This document shows, piece by piece, positions 50,801-59,105 of a DNA stretch of 64,000 bases; the stretch's first letter is position 1; every line of letters begins with the position of its first letter. A program made the translations under genes and the position numbers. Source of the DNA: Hormoscilla sp. GM7CHS1pb (GTDB lineage Bacteria > Cyanobacteriota > Cyanobacteriia > Cyanobacteriales > Desertifilaceae); contig JACONN010000002.1 of NCBI GenBank assembly GCA_014323675.1, positions 3,020,001-3,084,000 of the forward strand, in the 5' to 3' direction. The notes beneath the pieces are model-generated. The model saw nothing but the letters and a program-made list of their open reading frames with translations. It was not told the origin of the DNA and made no database searches.

Positions 50801-50900
50801 ACGGGTTTTTCTCCTTGCCCAGCACCGATAATATCTCTCCCAGCAAACTGCTATAGTCTAAGGGAGGCAGTTGGTTGTCACCTAGTTCGAGAATGTTCAT
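47878..50900 (-). pseudogene. ~1000-residue protein of helicase cluster, frameshifted
   Basis: Six overlapping open frames continue one another: 50900-50346, 50373-49756, 49759-49340, 49313-48825, 49030-48119 and 48168-47878. Junctions lie near 50400, 49785, 49378 (an A-run one base short), 49040 and 48120 (a TA lost in ATATAT). Repaired, the protein is about 1000 residues: MNILELGDNQLPPLDYSSLL at the start, a coiled-coil-rich middle (ELEDLHETLRDSIENKKSDL), and an alpha/beta C-terminal part with LEKLAIIVVSSKESDASWRG and RHFLYIAKTPYSSTLNL. No known motif is recognised. It is the first gene of the cluster. Confidence 0.6.
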
Positions 50901-51017
50901 AAAAAATTGTCCATTTGTCGAATATAATCAGGTTATACCATTTTTTATAATTATGGTACATTTTCTTGAATTCCGATCGTAGTATATTTTAAATTAGATC
51001 TTGCACCATTGTCAACT

Positions 51018-51175
51018 AGAGGCTCCGCCTCTAGAACCCGTTCCCAGGCGGAGCCTAGGAACGAGGATAAATCCTTTCAGCGATAATGCTTCCAGTGGGT
51101 TTTAACCCACTTGGCGCCTCGTTACCTGGCTCCCGCCTGGTAACGCCGGGGTTTTAACCCACGGCGGGCCAGGAG
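51018..51175. repeat. block of GC-rich hairpin repeats
   Basis: Contains AGAGGCTCCGCCTCT, GTTCCCAGGCGGAGCC, AGTGGGTTTTAACCCACT, CGTTACC...GGTAACG and GGGTTTTAACCCACGG. Members of the same groups lie at 35114-35142, 37360-37440, 62840-62905 and 63640-63695. Non-coding. Confidence 0.7.
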
Positions 51176-51319
51176 GCTAATCGAGAATGTTGCAAGATCG
51201 TGCATTGGTAACCAACTTGAGCTATTATGCGGCGGTCTGACTCCTATTTTATACCGATCGCCTGGCCTCAGACCCCAAACCGGCGCAGTCCTGCCAGGAC
51301 TGCGACAGGTAATGGATAA

Positions 51320-51502
51320 CTCCAAGTAGACCTCAACGCGATCGCTCTCTTCCAACAAGCCCAAAAGTTTCACCCAGATATCGACTTCAACCCTAACATA
51401 AGGGAAAAAGAGACAAACCCTCTGACTGTAGCGCGGCAGATCGCAGCTAATGTCAAGGTGTGGGAGGGAGTGCAACACAATTTTATCAATTACCGCCACT
51501 GA
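51320..51502 (+). pseudogene. TPR-like repeat protein fragment
   Basis: 60 codons: LQVDLNAIALFQQAQKFHPD, IDFNPN, then ETNPLTVARQIAANVKV. This is the repeat unit (DLNxxALFxxAxxFxPDIDFNP...A) of large cyanobacterial proteins that carry such repeats behind caspase, TIR or WD40 domains. No start codon and no other unit is present, so it is a relic. Confidence 0.55.
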
Positions 51503-51853
51503 AAAATGTTTTATTTCTTAGGGCAAGGCTGACAGTAAAGCCGACGATCTCGTGCTATAATAATTCATCGTCAATATCGTCCGACTCTAGGGGGACGCTA
51601 TCGATCGGGTTCTGTTCGAGATTGCTTGCAGTTGCCCCGATCGCACTACTTGACTCTAACAAAGATTCCAGATCGATAATTTTAATTAAGAAACAGGGTT
51701 TCTTAATTTTAGCGCTGGGTTGGGTCAAAAGCCGGATACAATCAATGGGAATTTTCCCGACTTTTCAGAATTAGCGACTTATTACTATTATTGATTGGAT
51801 ATCAATTTCTTCTGGGCAAATCAAATTTCCCAAAAGGAACCTACTTTTGGCAA
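51503..51853. other. relic-bearing intergenic region
   Basis: No intact gene. On the minus strand 51555-51680 reads IDLESLLESSSAIGATASNL and ends PLESDDIDDELL, a plausible acidic C-terminus of a lost protein, interrupted upstream by an AAGAAACAGGGTTTCTT-type hairpin. Weak evidence. Confidence 0.3.
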
Positions 51854-52182
51854 CTATTTACCACGATCTCCTACTGTAGGAGGTTTGATATCCACTCCTT
51901 CAGCTTCCTCTATCCGATATCCTAAAGCTAATAGAGTTTCGATCGCCCCCACCGATATCGCGCGATCGTATTCCTTTTCCGACTCCGGCAAATCTTCGTA
52001 AGACACCAAACCAGGATGTTCTTTTTTGGCATCGTCCCGTTGCGGCCCGTATTTCCACCCTTCAGCCAAGCGCTGAGTTGACCAAGTTCGTGAGGATTTT
52101 TGGCAAGCAACTCCATTATTTTCAGATATTCCGTCTTGAGAGTAACATGGGAACTGTCTATAGGTTGAGGTTGGTAATTCAA
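51854..52182 (-). pseudogene. RyR-domain protein, frameshifted
   Basis: Start probably TTG 52182 with AAGGAG eight bases upstream: NYQPQPIDSSHVTLKTEYLK, then LLAKNPHE. A missing T near 52087 shifts frame, after which WSTQRLAEGWKYGPQRDDAK, KKEHPGLVSYEDLPESEKEY and LALGYRIE follow. This is the ryanodine-receptor RyR domain, present in bacteria as small proteins thought to sense nucleotide-type ligands. The family assignment is clear; the frame is broken once. Confidence 0.82.
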
Positions 52183-52485
52183 TGTTTGATACTCCTTGGG
52201 AAAATATGATATTATTCGCTTGTATGTCAGTAGTAGGTTTACCACTAACAACTAACAACTAATCAGTGAGAGAAGATCGGAGATGTCATTGTATCAGATC
52301 GGCTAAAATAGATCGAGGCAAGTATAACCAGAGGTAAAAAATTGCTCTTAAGGATCGATCTGCCAGAAGGGACTCTCCCCCCCTTGGGGAAATACTCTCT
52401 TACTTCAGCGGCGGGTGCCTTCCTTGCCGCACCACCATTGCAGTGGTGGGTCTGGCGGGTTTAGGGGATGTGGAGATTGACCTGA

Positions 52486-52983
52486 TTGTCTACTGCGGTG
52501 ATTAGACCAAATTCAAGCATCAGACACATACCACTACACCACATAGAAGCACTTTCAGCGGGTCGGGTCGAAGAATTGCCAGAAGATGTCTACGTCAGAG
52601 GTTTTATTCGCCGCCTAGGAGATGTCTTGGGGTTAGATGGTGCGGCCCTAGTTGCTGCCTTACTAGCACCCGAACCCCTCAAATCTGTATTGCTGCCATC
52701 CGCCTATCAACCTGAATACAAAGCATCTCGATTTTACCTCACCCCTACTCACTTATACCTCAGCTATACAGCCCTTGTCGCTGGTGCTGTAGGCGGACTT
52801 GCCTGGATATCTCAGCAATCACCAAAAGAGCCAATCTATGAACCTTCCTCCTTCTTTCCCTCTCAGTTAAATACATCTCAGGAGTCTGCCGACCACAGTA
52901 GCCTCCCGGGCTTAAAATCAAGCCAGAACGGTGTCGTAGCTAGTCGGGATATAGCATCTCCAGAATCCCTATCTACTTTTTAG
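52486..52983 (+). pseudogene. RodZ-like helix-turn-helix protein, 5' damaged
   Basis: The frame contains IPLHHIEALSAGRVEELPED, then VYVRGFIRRLGDVLGLDG, the second half of the N-terminal HTH domain of cyanobacterial RodZ-like proteins, then a membrane helix (SYTALVAGAVGGLAWI) and a Ser-rich tail. The first HTH helices are missing: the sequence before IPLHH does not match the family. Coordinates give the open frame; a real start is not visible. Confidence 0.65.
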
Positions 52984-53107
52984 TTAGTTGTTAGTTGTAG
53001 GTTGTTAGTTGTCAGTTGTCGGTTGTCCACTAACTACTAACCACTGACCACTAACAACTAACAATTCTCAATTAAAATCGCTCAATTCTCAATTAACTAT
53101 TGCTCAA

Positions 53108-54210
53108 TTAGCTCAAAACCAGGTTATCCCGATGAACAACAGTTTCAGCGCCCATATAGCCCAAGATCGTCGGGATTCGATCGGATTGTTGTCCTTTAAT
53201 CTGTTGCAATTCGGCGCCGCTGTAGTTGACAATACCTCTAGCAATTTCCTTTTCTTGGGCATCGCATAGCCGTACAGCATCTGAACTTTTGAACTCTCCG
53301 GACACCTGAGTAATACCAGCAGCTAGCAGGGACTTACCCCGTTGACAAATTGCTGCTACTGCCCCACGATCTAAGTAAAGCGTTCCAGTGGGAATTAAAC
53401 CGTGAGCAATCCATCGCTTGCGGGCATTGATTGGTTGTGGGTGGGGTGCAAACTGGGTGCCCAGGGGAACTCCTTGCAATATTTTTTCGATGTTGCCTGG
53501 GTTTCGTCCTTGGGTAATCACGGTGCGGACGCCAGCCATTGTCGCAATACGAGCAGCAGCAATTTTAGTCTTCATCCCCCCGTACCCCATTGGGAACCCT
53601 TGGTCTCCGTTTCTACCTCTGCTAGTCGATCTAGATCCTTTACCAGAATAATGGGTTGGGCGTCTGGTACCAGGCGGGGGTCGGCTGAATAAAGCCGGTC
53701 AACGTCTGTGAGTAAAAACAGCCAGGAAGCCTCTACTAAGCTAGCTACCAAAGCACTGAGGCTATCATTGTCGCCAAACTTCAGTTCATCTGTCGCCACC
53801 GTGTCATTTTCATTCACTATCGGGATCGCCCCTAGATCTAGCAGTTCCTGAAATGTATTGTAGGCATTCAGGTAGCGTTCGCGATCCTCTAGATCTCCTC
53901 GCGTCAGCAACACTTGGGCTATGGGCTGTTGCAGTTGAGTAAACCAGTCATCGTATACCCGCATCAGGCGTCCTTGACCCACAGCGGCAACTGCTTGTCT
54001 TTGTGCTATAGTACGGGGTCTATTGGTTAACCCCAGTCGAGCGCAGCCCACTCCCACCGCACCTGAGGATACCAGAATTACCCGATTTTCCCGCTGGCGC
54101 AAATCAGTCAGCACCTCCACCAGAGTTGCAATGGTGGACAGTGCCAAAGTTCCCCTTTCTGGATGGGTGAGGCTGGAAGTGCCAATTTTGACAACGATCG
54201 TTTCTGACAT
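53108..54210 (-). pseudogene. proB: glutamate 5-kinase, one frameshift
   Basis: ProB, first step of proline synthesis (glutamate to glutamyl 5-phosphate). The kinase domain starts [20 protein letters not shown] and includes [30 protein letters not shown] and [10 protein letters not shown]. At a run of six C on the plus strand (53576-53581) one base is missing; then [18 protein letters not shown] continues, followed by the C-terminal PUA domain ([12 protein letters not shown]...[10 protein letters not shown]). The single homopolymer indel may be a sequence error. Confidence 0.93.
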
Positions 54211-54307
54211 CGCCAACAAAAAGAGTTATAATTGCAGAGCGCTAGCACTTCTAGTGTAGAAGGCTGACGCTCTACATAAATATTTACAGGGTATTATAAG
54301 TAGTTGT

Positions 54308-54440
54308 GCAAAATTATTTTTATATTTGTGGTTTAGGCGACTCCCCGGAAAAATATGGCTGAAATCCTTATCCCATAAGGCTTTCATGGATTGAACTTAT
54401 CTGTAATTGACTGCGGGTAAAAATATAAAAATAATTTTGC
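54308..54440. repeat. AT-rich inverted-repeat element
   Basis: GCAAAATTATTTTTATATTT at 54308-54327 and its exact complement at 54421-54440; the similarity extends outward a few bases (AGTA / TACT). About 133-150 bp overall, non-coding, between proB and the sulfotransferase gene. Looks like a miniature transposon, but no clear target duplication is seen. Confidence 0.6.
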
Positions 54441-54599
54441 CTATGTACTTATTTAGGGTCTTTATTCGGCTGACCCCATTGGTCGGGCACTGGTTCCGTT
54501 AAGTGTTTGGGGTCAAGCTGCTGAATTTAGGGAATTACAGAGCATATCGTATGCTAAATAATTGAGACCAAGTACCGAAGAGCCATTTTGCCTAACTAC

Positions 54600-55667
54600 T
54601 TAATTCTTCCGCTCCCAATTTCTGGTACCAATGGGTAACTTCATCATTTTTCTCAGTAATCGACAAAATGTTCCTATTAAACCATTTCTCTGAATGTATC
54701 TCAGCAATCTTATAATATCCCGCTCATACTCCCATTTATGATAATCTTCTCGTTGCTTGAGTAGCCATTTTAGGGGCAACGTTCTCCATAAATACCAGCA
54801 ATGATGACGATAGTTATCTAGTGTCTGCTGAGTCTTTTCGTAATCATATTCCATTTGATTAAGAATATCTGGTCCTAATAATTTCCAATAATCATCAGCT
54901 AGTCGCCACATCTGATAATCTTGAAGAGACTGAACCCATTTATCAGCATTTTCTGGATCTGGTTGATTTTTTTTATATAGAGTTTTTCGATCGCCAAATA
55001 TCCATTTAGGAAGATCATTTAAACCGTAATTCAAGATTTCAGGGTAAAATTCTATATCTAACCAATTACATACTTTACTGATTTCGCTTTTAGGGTCGAA
55101 CAGTAATTTCTCGTAATGCAAAACTAGACAATTATCCCCCAATAATTTAATTCCTTCCAGTAACAAGATAGGTGCTTGAATAAAATCAAGTTCGTGATCG
55201 CCAAGAGAATTCCACATTCCTTTTCTACCTTTTTTAAGTTTGGATGCCATGATAGCTAATGGATGTCGCAATAAAATAATAAATCGGGCCTCTGGAAAGA
55301 TACGGTAAAGTTCCGGAATAATCAAGTAATAACGCGGCGTTTTATCTAGAAAGTAACGCTTGCCAGAAATAGCTAGAACACTTTGGTACAAACCAGCGTA
55401 CATTTTGCGAATTCCTTCAATGTATTCCTCTTGTCCATTAGGAAGCATCTGAAGAAAACTGTGCAGGGCAATTTTAGCTAGGTTACTTTTATATTCTGCT
55501 TGATATCCATTGGCACGAAGGCTATATATAGGATGTAACATTAACCAAGGTTCTGATAGCGTGTAGATCTCGGAATGAGTACCCAAAATTCGCTGTATTA
55601 GTGTAGAACCAGCACGAGGCTGAGATATGAGGAATAGTAAATTATTACCTTTGAATCCAATACTCAT
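54600..55667 (-). CDS. sulfotransferase family protein
   Basis: A 355-residue PAPS-type sulfotransferase, intact. The 5' phosphosulfate loop is ISQPRAGSTLIQRIL, the 3' phosphate region is ARFIILLRHPLAIMASKL, and NCLVLHYEKLLFDP follows. The long C-terminal region (YDYEKTQQTLDNYRHHCWYL) differs from the two broken sulfotransferases in this window. Acceptor unknown; secreted polysaccharide or lipid is likely. ATG 55667 (MSIGFKGNN) is preferred to 55685. Confidence 0.85.
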   Translation of the reverse strand: MSIGFKGNNLLFLISQPRAGSTLIQRILGTHSEIYTLSEPWLMLHPIYSLRANGYQAEYKSNLAKIALHSFLQMLPNGQEEYIEGIRKMYAGLYQSVLAISGKRYFLDKTPRYYLIIPELYRIFPEARFIILLRHPLAIMASKLKKGRKGMWNSLGDHELDFIQAPILLLEGIKLLGDNCLVLHYEKLLFDPKSEISKVCNWLDIEFYPEILNYGLNDLPKWIFGDRKTLYKKNQPDPENADKWVQSLQDYQMWRLADDYWKLLGPDILNQMEYDYEKTQQTLDNYRHHCWYLWRTLPLKWLLKQREDYHKWEYERDIIRLLRYIQRNGLIGTFCRLLRKMMKLPIGTRNWERKN

Positions 55668-55948
55668 AAGTTTTATTCCAAACATTTAAAGATTGGTCTG
55701 GGTCGAGCTTCCAGTCGCCTCTCAACCTTCCCATTCGGAACTGGACTTACAATTTTCACTGCATCCGGCTACTGGTTGATAAGCCCCCCGTACTTGGGGA
55801 GGAGGGTTTGGACCTCCATGATACCAAAATTACTGGCTAATGGATCCAGTCAGTTCGCTGGTTCTCAGCTTATACCTGAACGTCTCGCACTGAACTATTT
55901 CTATCCTCCCAGCCATCCACCCAGATGCCATTTTTCATAATTTTTTCT

Positions 55949-56521
55949 TTATATTTCAGTTTTTGACGATCGCTCAAGATTTGTGAAGTTTTGTGTTGCC
56001 GGTGTCAAGCTAGCCCCCAAAACTTGGCCCACCCAGGCTTCAAAAGCCCGGAGAGGGGCAGTCCGCGCCACGTCACCGGGGTGAACCATCGGTTCTACCA
56101 GAATGGTAAACATGCCCAGGCGATTGCCAGCCAGAACGTCAGTCAACAGGCGATCGCCCACCATTGCTACTTTTTTCACTGGCAGTTCCATAGCCGAGAC
56201 AGCGCGTCTTAACTTCCGCCGGGACGGTTTACCAGCCCCCATGAGGTAAGGCAAATTCAGGTCCGTAGCAATTCTCTGAATACGATATCGATTCAGATTA
56301 TTGCTGACCATCCACAGCGACACTACCTGTTTAATCTGTTCCACCCACTGACGTAGTTCTGCCGAAGCCTGAGGTATCTGCAGGGGAACAAGGGTTTCAT
56401 CCACGTCCAACACCAACCCTTTGAGGTTGTATTTTTGCAGAATTTCTGGTGTCAGATGTATAATTGACCTGCCCAGAACTAGGTCTGGCTGTAAGAGTTG
56501 ATTCCAGGACATGGCAGTCAT
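55949..56521 (-). CDS. YqeG family HAD phosphatase
   Basis: A ~190-residue HAD superfamily IIIA phosphatase. Motif I is LVLDVDETLVPL (nucleophile D and general acid D), motif II is WMVSNN, motif III/IV is KKVAMVGDRLLTDVLAGNR. Related proteins in other bacteria and plastids dephosphorylate phosphatidylglycerol phosphate, making this a candidate for that step of thylakoid lipid synthesis. Start at one of two nearby ATGs (56521 or 56512). Confidence 0.88.
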   Translation of the reverse strand: MTAMSWNQLLQPDLVLGRSIIHLTPEILQKYNLKGLVLDVDETLVPLQIPQASAELRQWVEQIKQVVSLWMVSNNLNRYRIQRIATDLNLPYLMGAGKPSRRKLRRAVSAMELPVKKVAMVGDRLLTDVLAGNRLGMFTILVEPMVHPGDVARTAPLRAFEAWVGQVLGASLTPATQNFTNLERSSKTEI

Positions 56522-56684
56522 TGTCTGTTTACGATAGTTGACATAGTAAGCAGGTAGGCACAAATAAACAAATTATGTCAAAGAAATGTCAAATAGCTGA
56601 ATCTCTTTCTGGAAGGGGCTTTCAGCCAACTTGACAAAACTTGACAATTGACTTTAATTATGCACACCTACTTACTGTGAGGCA

Positions 56685-57755
56685 TTAGCGAGAGAATAGT
56701 GAGTTCTCTACGGTAGCGATCGCCGCGTTATGTTCTGCCAGGGTGTGGCTGAAGATATGGGCACCATTATAGCGGGCGACAAAAAACAGATAATCTGTTT
56801 CTTCTGGGTATAGAGTCGCCTTTAAGCTAGCCACTCCCGGACTAGCGATCGGGGTCGGCGGCAAGCCGTGATTCATATAAGTATTATAAGGGGAAGCGGT
56901 GCTTACCTGCTGGTAAGTTAAAGGTCGATCGCGAGTCTGCCTGATGCCCAACCCGTATTCTACAGTCGGATCTGCTTCCAATTTCATGCCCAGCCGCAGT
57001 CGCTGGGTAAATACCCCAGCAATTATCGCCCGTTCCGAACTGACTACGGCCTCTTTTTCCACAATGCTAGCTAAAGTCACCCACTCGGACAGACTCATAG
57101 AAGTATGCTGTTTGGCTTGTTGATAAACTGGCAGTGCCACACGCTCAAATTCTCTCAGCATCTGTCGGACGACCGAGTCCGGAGTAATGGCATCTTTCGG
57201 CATCAGATAACTGTCGGGATAGAGAAAGCCTTCGAGGTGAGGCAAGTCACGGGGAAGCCAAGGATATTCACTTCTAAAGTTTTGACGAGTAGCTGCTACA
57301 AAGGCCGCCGCGCTGAAAAAGCCCTGGGCTTCAAAATACTCCGCCATCTGTTTAATATTCCATCCTTCGGGAATCGTGTAGCCCGTCTGGACTACCTTTC
57401 CCAGCCATATTTGATCCGCGATTTCTGGCATCGACTGAGTCGGCGACAATTGGTAGACCCCTGCTTGAAAATCCCCGTTTTCAGTTTGCGTTCTCAACCA
57501 ACGGGACCACAAGTCCCAGGCTTTAGCCGAACGAATCAATCCTTCAGCTTCTAAAATTTCGCCAATCTCCTGACTGGTAGTTCCCAGGGGAATTTCCACT
57601 TGCCCCCCAGCGACGGCAGTTTCCGACTTCGCGTCCGAGACTGGAGAGGTCGCCCAACTCCACCAAGACCAACCTTGCCAGCCGCAGATTCCCAGGACCA
57701 CTGGGAATATTAGCAGATAAAACGACCATTTGGAGATGCGTGAAACAATTTTCAT
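56685..57755 (-). CDS. mltG: endolytic transglycosylase MltG
   Basis: MltG cuts nascent peptidoglycan glycan strands. The 356-residue protein has an N-terminal membrane helix (WSFYLLIFPVVLGICGW), a LysM-like part (IPLGTTSQEIGEILEAEGLI) and the YceG catalytic domain with VTLASIVEKEA (catalytic Glu), KLEADPTVEYGLG and SPYNTYMNHGLPPTPI. ATG 57755 is chosen over a TTG seven codons earlier. Intact. Confidence 0.95.
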   Translation of the reverse strand: MKIVSRISKWSFYLLIFPVVLGICGWQGWSWWSWATSPVSDAKSETAVAGGQVEIPLGTTSQEIGEILEAEGLIRSAKAWDLWSRWLRTQTENGDFQAGVYQLSPTQSMPEIADQIWLGKVVQTGYTIPEGWNIKQMAEYFEAQGFFSAAAFVAATRQNFRSEYPWLPRDLPHLEGFLYPDSYLMPKDAITPDSVVRQMLREFERVALPVYQQAKQHTSMSLSEWVTLASIVEKEAVVSSERAIIAGVFTQRLRLGMKLEADPTVEYGLGIRQTRDRPLTYQQVSTASPYNTYMNHGLPPTPIASPGVASLKATLYPEETDYLFFVARYNGAHIFSHTLAEHNAAIATVENSLFSR

Positions 57756-57900
57756 TTTTATCTTTAATCTTGTCAACTATTACTATAGTGCAGCCATGCA
57801 GAAATAATCCACCACCCCGAGAAAAGCATTTTGAATTTTTACTTTTTAAATTTTGAATTCCGCGCAGCTGAATAGGTACCTATCGCGAATCCTTGCCGAT

Positions 57901-58061
57901 TATAGCAGTTCTCATACTTATGAGGTACAGAAAAATCTGCCATTCGGTGCGCAAGTAATCTGTGAAACACTGTACTCTGCGCAAGATTTGGAAACGCTCA
58001 CGGGTGCTCCCTGATCCCTAATCCCTACTGTACCTCACAAGACCCTTGAGCAAATGCTATA
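57901..58061. mobile_element. miniature element with TATAGC ends
   Basis: Left end TATAGCAGTTCTCATACTTA then GAGGTACAG; right end CTGTACCTCACAAG...CAAATGCTATA. The ends are imperfect inverted repeats of ~30 bp and the element is bounded by TA on both sides, as expected from a TA-targeting (IS630/mariner-like) transposase. A related copy is at 21301-21390 and an end fragment at 47692. It finishes three bases before the DUF3727 stop codon. Confidence 0.65.
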
Positions 58062-58064
58062 TTG

Positions 58065-58619
58065 CTATTCGCTCCCAGACAGAGTCTTAAATAGCTGTTC
58101 TTCTATCTCTGGCAGCAGGGGCTCAATGCTGGACAATTCTTCTGGTGATAGCAATTCCGGACTGCCAGCCTCATTCATTTTCGCTATGAGCAATAGGGGG
58201 TCTAGGGGCGCATATACATCGTATTCCTGTTTTTTGTAGTAGAAGCTAGCCAAGAGCATAAGTTCTTCCGTTTCTGGGTCTAGTTCCTCTTCGGCTAGGT
58301 TCAATTCCGGCAGTTCCCCTGCAACGGTCAAGGTCACAGCCGTCCGCTGGAGGGTGAGGTTTTTCTCTGCTAGGACAGCTTTAGCTAGGTCGAACATTTC
58401 GGAGGCAATTGCCTCCGACGATTCTACGGGGATCGGTTCGTCAGCATCTTCATCTAATGGCCAAACAAAAATTTCCACGGGGGAGTCAACGGGTAGGAGT
58501 ACAACGTATTGAGTGTTATTTACCTCCAAGGAATGCTCCAGGTAACAGGGGAGAAGTCGTCCTGCCAGGTCGCTCAAGGTAACCATTGGAGTCTCTATAT
58601 CGATGTTTTCTGCGTCCAT
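58065..58619 (-). CDS. DUF3727 domain protein
   Basis: A 184-residue acidic protein, MDAENIDIETPMVTLSDLAG, then CYLEHSLEVNNTQYVVLLPV, typical of the cyanobacterial and plastid DUF3727/DUF1292-like family. Function unknown. It starts one base after the ruvX stop region with AAGGAG inside the end of ruvX, so it is co-transcribed with ruvX. Last gene of a four-gene minus-strand group. Confidence 0.88.
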   Translation of the reverse strand: MDAENIDIETPMVTLSDLAGRLLPCYLEHSLEVNNTQYVVLLPVDSPVEIFVWPLDEDADEPIPVESSEAIASEMFDLAKAVLAEKNLTLQRTAVTLTVAGELPELNLAEEELDPETEELMLLASFYYKKQEYDVYAPLDPLLLIAKMNEAGSPELLSPEELSSIEPLLPEIEEQLFKTLSGSE

Positions 58620-58623
58620 CCAG

Positions 58624-59094
58624 TTAACTCTCCTTATTGACACTTGGCTTAAATTCTAATTCCCTCCCTTGCTCCCGGCGGCGGGAGTCCAACCATTGCT
58701 GTAAAATCAGGCAAGCTGCCTTGCGATCGATCAATTCCTTGTGGCGAGAGGGGGAAATCCTTTGGTCGATTAATAGCTGTTCTGCTTCGACGGAAGTCAG
58801 TCGTTCGTCAACATATTCTACTGGCAACTGCAGGGCTGCGCCCAGGGCTCGAGCTTCTTTTTGCACGAGCCTGGCTTGATAACCCAAGCTGCCATTCATT
58901 GTATAGGGTAAACCCACTACTAGAACTTGGACTTGCCGTTCGGTGACCAGTTCAAGCAGGTCAGCCACAAGTTGCTTTTGGGAAGTGCGCGATATGGTTG
59001 TCAGTCCCGTGGCAATCAAACCAGTGCCATCACATCCAGCCACTCCAATTCTCCTTTTGCCGATATCCAAACCCAATGCTGAAATCCTGGCCAT
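58624..59094 (-). CDS. ruvX: Holliday junction resolvase RuvX / YqgF
   Basis: A 156-residue RNase H-fold nuclease: ALGLDIGKRRIGVA (first catalytic Asp), VLVVGLPYTMNGS, VEYVDERLTSVEAEQ (Glu) and IDRKAACLILQQWL (final Asp). In bacteria YqgF also matures 16S rRNA. It lies 11 bp after the acetyltransferase gene and overlaps the DUF3727 ribosome site. Confidence 0.93.
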   Translation of the reverse strand: MARISALGLDIGKRRIGVAGCDGTGLIATGLTTISRTSQKQLVADLLELVTERQVQVLVVGLPYTMNGSLGYQARLVQKEARALGAALQLPVEYVDERLTSVEAEQLLIDQRISPSRHKELIDRKAACLILQQWLDSRRREQGRELEFKPSVNKES

Positions 59095-59105
59095 AGTTTT
59101 CCTGC

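Noticed and set aside
51122..51499. 125-codon minus-strand ORF
   Set aside because: It runs through hairpin repeats and is antisense to a better supported TPR-like fragment on the plus strand.
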